Shown in pieces: positions 1 to 5,858 of a stretch of DNA of 5,858 nucleotides. Position 1 is the stretch's first letter. Every line of letters begins with the position of its first letter. The DNA is from Curvibacter sp. GTDB lineage: Bacteria; Pseudomonadota; Gammaproteobacteria; Burkholderiales; Burkholderiaceae_C. The stretch covers positions 1-5,858 of the forward strand of contig DNQP01000278.1 of assembly GCA_003500955.1 (NCBI GenBank). The letters run 5' to 3'. The position numbers and the translations under genes were made by a program. The notes under the pieces are model-generated. The model was not told the origin of the DNA and ran no database searches. It saw only the letters and a list, made by a program, of their open reading frames with translations.

Positions 1-23
1 CCCTCCCCCAACATGGGGGAGGG
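1..23. repeat. Perfect GC-rich palindrome at the left edge, inside the oxoprolinase frame
   Basis: CCCTCCCCC (1-9) and GGGGGAGGG (15-23) are exact reverse complements around a 5-base loop, AACAT. It lies where the oxoprolinase protein stops resembling its family; the last family-like codon is at 33-35. A short GC-rich palindrome whose translation reads like LTPSP..GEG resembles the small dispersed repeats found between genes in many GC-rich proteobacteria. That identity is from memory and not tested. The window begins exactly at the first base of the stem, so the element may continue to the left. It could also act as a hairpin that stops transcription, but no T-run is visible in the window. 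Confidence 0.6.
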
Positions 24-3000
24 CGTCAGCACACCAGCACCACTTCCACCAGCAATGGTCTCGTAGTACTGGTAGGTGGCGTTGCCGAAGGTAAAGTTGT
101 TCATCGTGCACTGGCTGGCCGCCATCACACCCAGGGCACCGTAGAGTGCATTGGTGATACAGCTCGAGGTCTCCACATTGCCTGCCACCACCGAGGCGGG
201 CGGATTCGGGTTCAGCATTGAGCCCGGCGGGATGATGACCTTGAGTGGCTTGAGGCAGCCCGCGTTGAGCGGGATGTCGTCCTCCACCAGGGTGCGGAAG
301 ACGTAGAGCACGGCCGCCATGCAGACCGCGGTGGGCGCGTTGAAGTTGTTGACCTGCTGCGGGCTCGTGCCCGTGAAGTCGATCTCGGCGCTGCGGGCCT
401 TCGCATCCACGCGGATGCTCACGTGGATCTGGGCGCCGTTGTCCAGCGGCAGCGTGAACGCCCCATCTTTCAGGCGCGTGATCACCCGGCGTACCGATTC
501 CTCGGCGTTGTCCTGCACGTGGCGCATATAGGCCAGCACCACGTCCAGGCCGAACTGCGCCACCATCTTGCGCAGCTCCTGCACGCCTTTCTCGTTGGCT
601 GCGATCTGGGCCTTGAGATCGGCCAGGTTCTGCTGCGGATTGCGGCTCGGGTACTCACCGCTGGCCAGCAGGGCCAGGATCTCGGCCTCGCGCAGCACAC
701 CGCGGTCCACGAGCTTGAAGTTCTGGATCTGCACGCCCTCCTCCTCGATGCGTGTCGAGAAGGGCGGCATCGATCCCGGTGTCGTCCCCCCAATGTCGGC
801 CTGGTGTCCGCGGGAGCCGACATAGAAGGTGGGCTCGGCCCTGCCCTCCAGATAGACCGGCGTGATCACCGTCACGTCGGGCAGATGGGTGCCGCCGTGA
901 TAGGGGTCGTTGAGCACGTAGACATCACCCGGCTGCATCCGGCCCGCGTTCTCGCGGATCACGGTCTTGATGCTCTCGCCCATGGAGCCCAGGTGCACGG
1001 GCATGTGCGGCGCATTGGCAATCAGGTTGCCTTCGGTGTCGAACAGTGCGCAGGAGAAGTCCAGCCGCTCCTTGATGTTCACGGAGTAGGCCGTGTTCTG
1101 CAGCTGCAGGCCCATCTGCTCGGCGATGTTCATGAAGAGGTTGTTGAAGACCTCGAGCAGCACCGGGTCGGCCGTGGTGCCGGCCGCGTAGCGCTGCGCG
1201 CGCGGCACGCGCCGGTACAGCACGATATGGTCCAGGGCCGTGAGCTCGGCCTCCCAGCCGGGCTCCACCACCGTGGTGGCGTTCTGCTCGGCGATGATGG
1301 CCGGGCCAGCGATGTGGTCGCCGGCGCGCAGGTCCTCGCGCACCACGAGCGCCGCTTCGTGCCACTGTCCGCCCGAGTACATGCGCACGGTCTCGTGGCG
1401 TGGCACCTCGCGTGCGGGGTGCACGGCATGGCGTGGTTCCTCGGGCGCGTCGCCGGCCACCACGGCCTCGACCGAGACCGCCTCCACGATCAGGCGCTTG
1501 CCCTGCATGAGGAAGGCAAAGCGCTGGCGGTAGGCCGCCTCGAAGCCAGCCGTGATGGCCGCCAGATCACCATGCGGGACGACCAGGGCCGAATCGCTGC
1601 CTTCGTAGCGCACGTGCACGCGCCGCTGCACACGGACCGTGGCGGCGCTGAGCTGCTGGCGCTCCAGTTCCGCCTGCGCCGCCTCGGCCAGCGCATCGAG
1701 CTTGGCCGCAACCGCGCCGAGCGCCGAGGGTTCGAGCGGCAGTTCCACCGCCTGCTCGCGGATCACGTTCTGGTCGGCCAGGCCCATGCCGTAGGCCGAG
1801 AGCACCCCCGCCAGCGGATGCACCAGCACGCGGGTCATGCCCAGCGCGTCGGCCACCAGGCAGGCATGCTGCCCACCCGCGCCCCCGAAACACTGCAGGG
1901 TGTAGCGCGTGACGTCGTAGCCGCGCGCCACCGAGATCTTCTTGATGGCATTGGCCATCTGCTGCACGGCGATGTTGACGAAGCCCTCGGCCACGTCTTC
2001 GGCGCTGCGCCCGGTCTGTTGCGCCAGTTCACCGAATTTCACACGCACCACGGCATCGTCCAGCGCCTCGTTGGCCGCCGGGCCGAACACCCGCGGGAAG
2101 AAGCGTGGCTGGATCTTGCCCAGCATCACATTGGCGTCGGTCACGGCCAACGGCCCGCCGCGCCGGTAGCTCGCGGGCCCCGGGTTGGCCCCCGCGCTCT
2201 GCGGACCCACACGGAAGCGCGCGCCGTCGTACTGAAGAATGGAGCCGCCACCAGCCGCCACGGTGTGGATGCTCATCATGGGTGCGCGCATGCGCACGCC
2301 GGCCACCTGGGTCTCGAACTCGCGCTCGAACTCCCCAGCGTAGTGCGAGACGTCGGTCGAGGTGCCCCCCATGTCGAAACCGATCACGCGGTCCATGCCG
2401 GCGATCTCGGCCGTCCGCGCCATGCCCACGATGCCGCCGGCCGGGCCGCTGAGGATGGCGTCCTTGCCCTGGAAGGCGTGGGCATCGGTCAGGCCGCCCG
2501 AGGACTGCATGAAGAACAGGCGCACGCCCGGCATCTCGCCGGCCACCTGGTCCACATAGCGGCGCAGGATGGGCGAGAGGTAGGCGTCCACCACCGTGGT
2601 GTCACCCCGGCTCACGAACTTCATCAGCGGGCTGGTGCCGTGCGAGGTGCTGACTTGGGTGTAGCCGATCTCACGGGCGATGCGTGCGGCCGCTTCCTCA
2701 TGCGCCGTGTAGCGGTAGCCGTGCAGGAAGACGATGGCCACGCTGCGCAGACCCGCCGCGTACCGGGCCTGCAGGTCGCGGCGCAGCGCAGCCTCATCCA
2801 GCGGCGTCACCAGCTCGCCGCGCGCGCCCACACGTTCCTCGGCCTCCACCACGGCGCTGTAGAGCAGTTCGGGCAAGACGATGTGACGGTCAAACAGACG
2901 CGGACGGTTCTGGTAGGCGATGCGCAGCGCGTCGCGGAAGCCGCGCGTGGTGACGAGCAGCGTAGGCTCACCCTTGCGTTCCAGCAGGGCATTGGTGGCG

Positions 3001-3233
3001 ACGGTCGTGCCCATCTTCACGCACTCGACCTGCTCCGGCGTGATGGGCTCGCCGGCCTTCAGGCCGAGCAGGTGGCGGATGCCCGCCACGGCCGCATCGC
3101 GGTACTGGTCCGGGTTCTCGGACAGCAGCTTGTGCGTGACCAGGCTGCCGTCGGGCCGCCGGCCCACGATGTCGGTGAAGGTACCGCCGCGGTCGATCCA
3201 GAACTGCCAGCGTTGGGACGTGGGTGCCGTCAT
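1..3233 (-). CDS. Fused HyuA-HyuB ATP-dependent 5-oxoprolinase (hydantoinase/oxoprolinase family), 3' end missing or disrupted
   Basis: Reading from ATG at 3233 the frame stays open for 1077 codons to the left edge with no stop. A strong Shine-Dalgarno GAGGAG (3242-3247) lies 8 bases upstream. The N-terminal half is HyuA-like with an actin/Hsp70-type ATPase fold: DRGGTFTD at residues 14-21, [13 protein letters not shown] soon after, SGPAGG at 262-267 and [11 protein letters not shown] at 286-296. The HyuB-like half starts near residue 690, with HMPVHLGSM (743-751), [13 protein letters not shown] (775-787), [16 protein letters not shown] (809-824), [14 protein letters not shown] from about 954 and [12 protein letters not shown] (1056-1067). 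This fused order and the N-terminal motifs match cytoplasmic 5-oxoprolinase, which hydrolyses 5-oxo-L-proline to L-glutamate with ATP; a related cyclic amide is possible. Family proteins run to roughly 1200-1290 residues and normally continue with a conserved WDGT/FDGT-HTHMTNTR stretch after GAG. Here residue 1068 onward reads [11 protein letters not shown], which is not family-like and is encoded by a palindromic repeat, so the gene may be a pseudogene in this strain. The cytoplasmic location and substrate are inferred. Confidence 0.9.
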   Translation of the reverse strand, partial: MTAPTSQRWQFWIDRGGTFTDIVGRRPDGSLVTHKLLSENPDQYRDAAVAGIRHLLGLKAGEPITPEQVECVKMGTTVATNALLERKGEPTLLVTTRGFRDALRIAYQNRPRLFDRHIVLPELLYSAVVEAEERVGARGELVTPLDEAALRRDLQARYAAGLRSVAIVFLHGYRYTAHEEAAARIAREIGYTQVSTSHGTSPLMKFVSRGDTTVVDAYLSPILRRYVDQVAGEMPGVRLFFMQSSGGLTDAHAFQGKDAILSGPAGGIVGMARTAEIAGMDRVIGFDMGGTSTDVSHYAGEFEREFETQVAGVRMRAPMMSIHTVAAGGGSILQYDGARFRVGPQSAGANPGPASYRRGGPLAVTDANVMLGKIQPRFFPRVFGPAANEALDDAVVRVKFGELAQQTGRSAEDVAEGFVNIAVQQMANAIKKISVARGYDVTRYTLQCFGGAGGQHACLVADALGMTRVLVHPLAGVLSAYGMGLADQNVIREQAVELPLEPSALGAVAAKLDALAEAAQAELERQQLSAATVRVQRRVHVRYEGSDSALVVPHGDLAAITAGFEAAYRQRFAFLMQGKRLIVEAVSVEAVVAGDAPEEPRHAVHPAREVPRHETVRMYSGGQWHEAALVVREDLRAGDHIAGPAIIAEQNATTVVEPGWEAELTALDHIVLYRRVPRAQRYAAGTTADPVLLEVFNNLFMNIAEQMGLQLQNTAYSVNIKERLDFSCALFDTEGNLIANAPHMPVHLGSMGESIKTVIRENAGRMQPGDVYVLNDPYHGGTHLPDVTVITPVYLEGRAEPTFYVGSRGHQADIGGTTPGSMPPFSTRIEEEGVQIQNFKLVDRGVLREAEILALLASGEYPSRNPQQNLADLKAQIAANEKGVQELRKMVAQFGLDVVLAYMRHVQDNAEESVRRVITRLKDGAFTLPLDNGAQIHVSIRVDAKARSAEIDFTGTSPQQVNNFNAPTAVCMAAVLYVFRTLVEDDIPLNAGCLKPLKVIIPPGSMLNPNPPASVVAGNVETSSCITNALYGALGVMAASQCTMNNFTFGNATYQYYETIAGGSGAGVLTPSPMLGE

Positions 3234-3241
3234 ACAAAAGA

Positions 3242-3247
3242 CTCCTC
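3242..3247 (-). promoter_or_regulatory. Ribosome binding site of the oxoprolinase gene
   Basis: On the minus strand this reads GAGGAG, 8 bases before the ATG at 3233. It is close to the ideal anti-16S complement and fixes the start; the next residues lead straight into the conserved N-terminal [14 protein letters not shown] segment. Confidence 0.75.
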
Positions 3248-3327
3248 AGAGCGCACAACGCGCAACGAATACATGGGCTCCAGATCAGGAACACCGTGGA
3301 ACCGGCTGTGCCGGGCCACTGGTGTTG

Positions 3328-3358
3328 TCCCCTTGAGGGGAAGGCGGCGATAGCCGCC
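3328..3358. repeat. Two adjacent perfect inverted repeats between regulator and oxoprolinase genes
   Basis: The first is TCCCCT-TG-AGGGGA (3328-3341). One base later comes GGCGGC-GATA-GCCGCC (3343-3358). Both have 6-base perfect arms. They start 11 bases beyond the regulator stop codon (in its direction of transcription) and about 80 bases before the oxoprolinase Shine-Dalgarno. There is no T-tract after either hairpin on the minus strand, so a classical intrinsic terminator is doubtful. Alternatives are a dispersed palindromic repeat, an mRNA-stabilising structure between two co-transcribed genes, or a partial terminator. I recall similar paired palindromes between genes in Comamonadaceae, but copy number cannot be judged here. 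Confidence 0.6.
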
Positions 3359-3369
3359 ACAGGGGTGCT

Positions 3370-3909
3370 TCATAAACTTGCGGCGGAGCGGGCCGCCTGG
3401 TCGTACACACCCGACAAGACGCGCAGCAGACGCGCCAGCTCGCCGATGTCGCGGTTCAGGCCCTCGTCGGCCTTGAGCGCGTTGATCAGGCAGCCTTCGC
3501 GGATCTCGCGGTAGCGCTGCACGTAGCGCTGCCCTTCCTCGGTCGCGGCATAGGTCACCTCCTTGCCGTTCTTGCTGGAGGCCACCACGCCCAGGCCCTG
3601 CAGCTTCTTGAGGGCGTAGTTGATCAGGTGGGTGTCCTCGACGTTCATGATGAAGCTGATGTCGGCCAGGCGCTTGTCGCGCGCGCGGTGCGTCACGTGG
3701 TGCAGCACCAGCACGTCCAGCGGCGTCAGGTCCTTGAGCCCGGCCGCCGACATGCAGTGCACGATCCAGCGGTGGAAGGCGTTGCCCGCCACAATGAGGC
3801 CGAACTCGAACTCGCTCATCTCGGCGCTGCGCGGCGAGACCAGGTGCGCCGAGGACACGATGGGCGACTTGCCCGCCGTGGCGGCAACGGATGCAGGCTT
3901 CTTGGGCAT
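3370..3909 (-). CDS. Winged-helix DNA-binding regulator, MarR-like
   Basis: This 179-residue protein starts at ATG 3909 (MPKKPASV). An in-frame ATG at 3993 would add 28 residues, but those are translated from the AT-rich promoter region and the SD at 3918-3922 supports 3909. The first 30 residues look disordered (Ala, Ser, Pro, Lys). A helix follows (FEFGLIVAGNAFHRWIVHCMSA, about 34-55), then a winged helix-turn-helix at about 62-125: LTPLDVLVLHHV, then LADISFIMNVEDTHLINYALKKL with the probable recognition helix near 92-103, and a wing around GVVASSKNGKEVTYAATEEG. The C-terminal helices (about 126-170) would form a dimer interface. It resembles MarR/HTH_27-type regulators, which bind palindromes as dimers and often respond to small ligands. 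The gene is divergent from the TRAP operon and in line with the oxoprolinase gene, so it probably senses a substrate or product of this pathway. Whether it represses or activates cannot be seen. The stop codon lies right beside the hairpin repeat, so the last few residues may come from repeat-flanking DNA. Confidence 0.85.
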   Translation of the reverse strand: MPKKPASVAATAGKSPIVSSAHLVSPRSAEMSEFEFGLIVAGNAFHRWIVHCMSAAGLKDLTPLDVLVLHHVTHRARDKRLADISFIMNVEDTHLINYALKKLQGLGVVASSKNGKEVTYAATEEGQRYVQRYREIREGCLINALKADEGLNRDIGELARLLRVLSGVYDQAARSAASL

Positions 3910-3917
3910 GTGGGGCA

Positions 3918-3922
3918 CTCCT
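3918..3922 (-). promoter_or_regulatory. Ribosome binding site that decides the regulator start
   Basis: On the minus strand AGGAG stands 8 bases before ATG 3909. The upstream in-frame ATG at 3993 has no comparable site and would put the promoter and operator region inside the coding sequence, so 3909 is preferred. Confidence 0.7.
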
Positions 3923-3923
3923 G

Positions 3924-3940
3924 CAGGGCATGTCGCCCTG
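3924..3940. promoter_or_regulatory. Perfect inverted repeat in the regulator leader
   Basis: CAGGGC (3924-3929) and GCCCTG (3935-3940) are exact reverse complements around ATGTC. In the regulator mRNA this would be a 6-base-pair hairpin ending two bases before the AGGAG Shine-Dalgarno. It could tune translation of the regulator or serve as a second protein-binding dyad. No function is proven. Confidence 0.4.
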
Positions 3941-3954
3941 TTCTGGTGAAACGG

Positions 3955-3988
3955 GATAAATACAACAACAATTTGTTGACAATTTATC
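3955..3988. promoter_or_regulatory. Candidate operator: nested palindromes in the divergent intergenic region
   Basis: An AT-rich island stands out from the GC-rich surroundings. An inner perfect dyad CAACAA-T-TTGTTG (3966-3978) is framed by perfect 7-base arms, GATAAAT (3955-3961) and ATTTATC (3982-3988), centred within half a base of the same point. An overlapping smaller dyad, TTGT-TG-ACAA (3973-3982), also fits the TTG..CAA style of MarR-family sites. The cluster covers the plus-strand -35 hexamer, so a bound dimer would block that promoter. The neighbouring regulator is the obvious candidate binder; this is inference. Confidence 0.6.
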
Positions 3989-4004
3989 AGCATTTAGGGA
4001 ATAT
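3976..4004 (+). promoter_or_regulatory. Probable sigma-70 type promoter of the TRAP operon
   Basis: A perfect TTGACA (3976-3981) is followed after 17 bases by GAATAT (3999-4004), a weak -10 hexamer. Transcription would start near 4011, giving a leader of about 58 bases before the DctP start. The -35 lies inside the palindrome cluster, which suggests repression. The weak -10 leaves the exact start uncertain. A minus-strand promoter for the regulator must lie in the same AT-rich stretch (for example TATTTA, the complement of 3957-3962, as a -10), but no convincing -35 could be assigned. Confidence 0.5.
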
Positions 4005-4059
4005 GCCTATGCCCCGATGTGCGGGACCCCCGTAAAGTGGCTCCACCCTTCAACCACCT

Positions 4060-4063
4060 GGAG
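4060..4063 (+). promoter_or_regulatory. Ribosome binding site that decides the DctP start
   Basis: GGAG stands 5 bases before ATG 4069. An in-frame GTG at 4063 overlaps this site and would add only two residues before the signal peptide, so ATG 4069 is the better start. Confidence 0.6.
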
Positions 4064-4068
4064 TGAAT

Positions 4069-5046
4069 ATGCAGCGTCGTCATTTCTCTCTGGCCAGCCT
4101 CACACTGGCTCTTACCCTGGCCTCCGGCAGCGCCCTGGCGCAGACCAAATGGGACCTGGCGTCCGCTTACCCGGCCACCAATTTCCATTCGGAAAACCTG
4201 GTCCAGTTCGCGGCCGAGGTGGACAAGGCCACGGGCGGCAAGCTCAAGATCACCGTGCACTCCAATGCCACGCTGTTCAAGGCGCCCGAGATCAAGCGCG
4301 CAGTGCAGGGTGGCCAGGCCCAGGCCGGCGAGGTGCTGATGGCCAATCTGCAGAATGAATGGCAGATCTATGGCGCCGACGGCCTGCCCTTCCTGGCCGA
4401 CAGCTACGACGCCTCGGTCAAGCTCTGGAAAGCGCAACGCCCACTGGTCGAGAAGAAGCTGGCCGAGCAGGGCATGGTGCTGCTCTATGCCGTGGCCTGG
4501 CCGCCGCAAGGCATCTACACCAAGAAGCCGATCAACAGCGCGGCCGACCTCAAGGGCATCAAGTGGCGCGCCTACAGCCCGGCCACCGCACGCATTGCCG
4601 ACCTCGTGGGTGCCCAGCCCGTGACCGTGCAGGCCGCCGAGCTGCAGCAGGCCCTGGCCACCGGCGTGGTCGAGTCCACCATGACCTCGGGCGCCACCGG
4701 CGTGGACAGCAAGCTCTACGAGAACCTCAAGTACTACTACGACACCCAGGCCTGGCTGCCCAAGAACATGGTGATCGTGAACAAGAAGTCCCTGGACGCC
4801 CTCGACAAGCCCACGCAGGACGCCCTGCTCAAGGCCGCCGCCGAGGCTGAAGCCCGCGGTCTGGCCGCGAGCAAGCGCGTGGACGCCGAGACCAAGGACA
4901 AGCTCAAGGCCAACGGCATGCAGGTGCTGCCGCCCTCGGCCGCGCTCAAGGCCGACATGCAGAAGGTCGGCGAGACCATGCTCAAGGAATGGATCGAGAA
5001 GGCTGGCCCAGAAGGCCAGGCCCTGGTGGACGCCTACAAGCGCTGA
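4069..5046 (+). CDS. dctP: TRAP transporter periplasmic substrate-binding protein (DctP family)
   Basis: This 325-residue protein is of usual length for the family. A Sec signal peptide covers residues 1-24: RR near the N-terminus, a hydrophobic core, then an AxA-type site (SALA) before QTKWD. The mature part shows the DctP pattern: WDLASAYPATNFHSENLVQFA at the start, GGKLKITVHSNATLFK, GADGLPFL, a central GIKWRAYSP and then LATGVVESTMTSG. The Arg in KWRAY, residue 167, sits where the family has the arginine that pairs with the ligand carboxylate. The protein would catch an organic acid in the periplasm and hand it to the DctQM membrane pair. It heads the plus-strand operon, 8 bases before DctQ. 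dctP is a family-level name and does not imply C4-dicarboxylate specificity. Pyroglutamate is the inferred ligand because of the adjacent oxoprolinase; other carboxylates remain possible. Confidence 0.92.
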   Translation: MQRRHFSLASLTLALTLASGSALAQTKWDLASAYPATNFHSENLVQFAAEVDKATGGKLKITVHSNATLFKAPEIKRAVQGGQAQAGEVLMANLQNEWQIYGADGLPFLADSYDASVKLWKAQRPLVEKKLAEQGMVLLYAVAWPPQGIYTKKPINSAADLKGIKWRAYSPATARIADLVGAQPVTVQAAELQQALATGVVESTMTSGATGVDSKLYENLKYYYDTQAWLPKNMVIVNKKSLDALDKPTQDALLKAAAEAEARGLAASKRVDAETKDKLKANGMQVLPPSAALKADMQKVGETMLKEWIEKAGPEGQALVDAYKR

Positions 5047-5054
5047 TCGCCGCC

Positions 5055-5621
5055 ATGTCTGAGCTCCCGCCGGGCCAGCCCAGCCCGGTACGCCGCACCC
5101 TCGACGGTCTCTACGCCCTTGGCGGCGTACTGGCCGCCCTGTGCGTGCTGGCCATCCTGGTCCTCATGATCGGCGCCTCCATCGGCCGCATCGCCAATTG
5201 GCGCGTGGCCTGGATCAACGACGTGGTGGCCTGGTTGTGCGCGGCAGCCGCTTTCCTGGGCATGGCCTACAGCTTTCGCAACGGCGACTTCGTGCGCGTC
5301 ACGCTGCTGCTGGAGGCCGTGTCGCCGCGCGTGCGCCGCTGGCTGGAGATCGTCTCCCTGGCCATCGCCAGCGTGGCCATCGCCTACCTGGGCTGGTGGG
5401 CCGCGCGCTTCACCTATGAAAGCTGGGAGTTCAACGACATCGCCGGCAATATGGTGGCCATCCCGATCTGGATCCCGCAGCTGAGCTTCGTGGTCGGTGC
5501 GCTGATCTTCGTCGTGGCCGTGCTCGACGAATGCATCTGCGTGCTGCGTGGCGCCAAACCAAGCTATGTGGCGCGTGTCGAGGAACGCCACGCGCGCGGC
5601 GATTTTTCCGAGGAACTGTGA
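5055..5621 (+). CDS. dctQ: TRAP transporter small membrane subunit (DctQ family)
   Basis: This 188-residue protein has four predicted membrane helices, at about 18-44, 53-74, 97-118 and 137-160, as is typical for DctQ. The conserved central segment is present: RVAWINDVVAWLCAAAAFLGMAYSF, then RNGDFVRVTLL, the family's region of a charged loop followed by R-V. The subunit pairs with DctM in the inner membrane and is needed for TRAP transport. The frame is open further upstream into the end of DctP, but ATG 5055 gives a normal N-terminus and lies 8 bases after the DctP stop. No clear Shine-Dalgarno precedes it, so translation is probably coupled to DctP. The cytoplasmic tail is rich in charged residues (RVEERHARGDFSEEL). 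Confidence 0.9.
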   Translation: MSELPPGQPSPVRRTLDGLYALGGVLAALCVLAILVLMIGASIGRIANWRVAWINDVVAWLCAAAAFLGMAYSFRNGDFVRVTLLLEAVSPRVRRWLEIVSLAIASVAIAYLGWWAARFTYESWEFNDIAGNMVAIPIWIPQLSFVVGALIFVVAVLDECICVLRGAKPSYVARVEERHARGDFSEEL

Positions 5622-5624
5622 GCC

Positions 5625-5858
5625 ATGGGCCTGCTTGAAATCGGAGCCCTGCTGCTCTTCCTGATGCTGCTCCTGCTCAGCGGCGGCGTCTGGATCGCCA
5701 TGACGCTCGCCATCGTGGGCTGGGTCGGCCAGGCCTTCTTCACCAGCACCGCGCCCGGCAAGAACCTGTTCTCCGCCTTCTGGGAGACCACGGCCAGCTG
5801 GGAGCTCGCGGCCCTGCCGCTCTTCATCTGGATGGGCGAGATCCTCTACCGCACCCGC
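5625..5858 (+). CDS. dctM: TRAP transporter large membrane subunit (DctM family), N-terminal part only
   Basis: ATG 5625 follows the DctQ stop by 3 bases, with GAGGAA (5610-5615) as the ribosome site inside the end of DctQ. The frame stays open to the right edge, giving 78 residues of a family that normally has about 430. The visible part begins MGLLEIGALLLFLMLLLLSG, a first membrane helix, followed by GGVWIAMTLAIVGWVG, a soluble-looking loop (TSTAPGKNLFSAFWETTASWEL), and ALPLFIWMGEILYRT. This ALPLFIxMG-type segment is a hallmark of DctM proteins. DctM forms the transport channel and moves the ligand together with sodium or protons. The rest of the gene lies outside the window. Confidence 0.9.
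   Translation, partial: MGLLEIGALLLFLMLLLLSGGVWIAMTLAIVGWVGQAFFTSTAPGKNLFSAFWETTASWELAALPLFIWMGEILYRTR

Noticed and set aside
3234..3330. A separate promoter for the oxoprolinase
   Set aside because: No -35/-10 pair with acceptable spacing was found between the hairpins and the Shine-Dalgarno. Co-transcription with the regulator is at least as likely.
423..3353. A 976-residue open frame on the plus strand across the oxoprolinase gene
   Set aside because: It lies antisense to a gene with clear family motifs along its whole length. Its many His, Gly, Arg and Ala residues are what the reverse complement of GTG, ATG and GC-rich codons gives, and it shows no domain pattern. Long antisense frames are common in GC-rich DNA.
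3230..3982. A 250-residue minus-strand open frame overlapping the regulator
   Set aside because: It is a shifted frame over the regulator and the hairpin gap, Arg- and Gly-rich with no recognisable fold; the overlapping regulator frame has a clear winged helix and ribosome site.
4013..4025. Small inverted repeat CCCG-ATGTG-CGGG in the DctP leader
   Set aside because: Four-base GC arms are expected by chance in this composition; there is no added context to support a function.
3994..4509. A minus-strand open frame over the DctP start and the intergenic region
   Set aside because: It is antisense to the signal peptide and conserved N-terminal part of DctP and has no recognisable family or ribosome site.
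5034..5591. A minus-strand open frame across DctQ
   Set aside because: It is rich in His, Asp and Gly, as expected from the complement of a membrane-protein gene; DctQ itself has four membrane helices and operon spacing.

Overview
The window is GC-rich, with C or G in most third codon positions. Its gene families, and the palindromic repeats between and inside genes, fit a beta-proteobacterium of the order Burkholderiales, perhaps Comamonadaceae. That placement is inferred from composition and protein style, not from a marker gene.

Layout. On the minus strand, bases 1-3233 hold one long coding sequence for a fused HyuA-HyuB protein of the ATP-dependent 5-oxoprolinase type. It runs off the left edge. 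Its last recognisable family motif ends near base 33, and a perfect GC-rich palindrome (1-23) follows. This suggests the 3' end is broken by a small repeat or that the sequence ends in a repeat. A 136-base gap (3234-3369) with two adjacent perfect hairpins separates it from a minus-strand winged-helix (MarR-like) regulator (3370-3909). A divergent intergenic region (3910-4068) holds an AT-rich island with nested palindromes that overlap a TTGACA -35 hexamer. On the plus strand follows a tightly packed TRAP transporter operon: periplasmic binding protein DctP (4069-5046), small membrane subunit DctQ (5055-5621), and the start of the large membrane subunit DctM (5625 to the right edge).

How the parts may work together. 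The TRAP system would capture an organic anion in the periplasm and import it with a sodium or proton gradient. The cytoplasmic oxoprolinase would then use ATP to open a cyclic amide such as 5-oxo-L-proline (pyroglutamate) to glutamate. The regulator sits between the two arms and probably controls one or both through the divergent operator. Pyroglutamate-binding TRAP receptors are known from Bordetella, so a pyroglutamate uptake and hydrolysis cassette is the best hypothesis. The substrate is inferred from context and not shown by the sequence.

I found no RNA genes, CRISPR arrays, transposase genes or phage genes. The families are all known. The points most worth a second look are the broken end of the oxoprolinase, the operator region, the paired hairpins and the substrate link.
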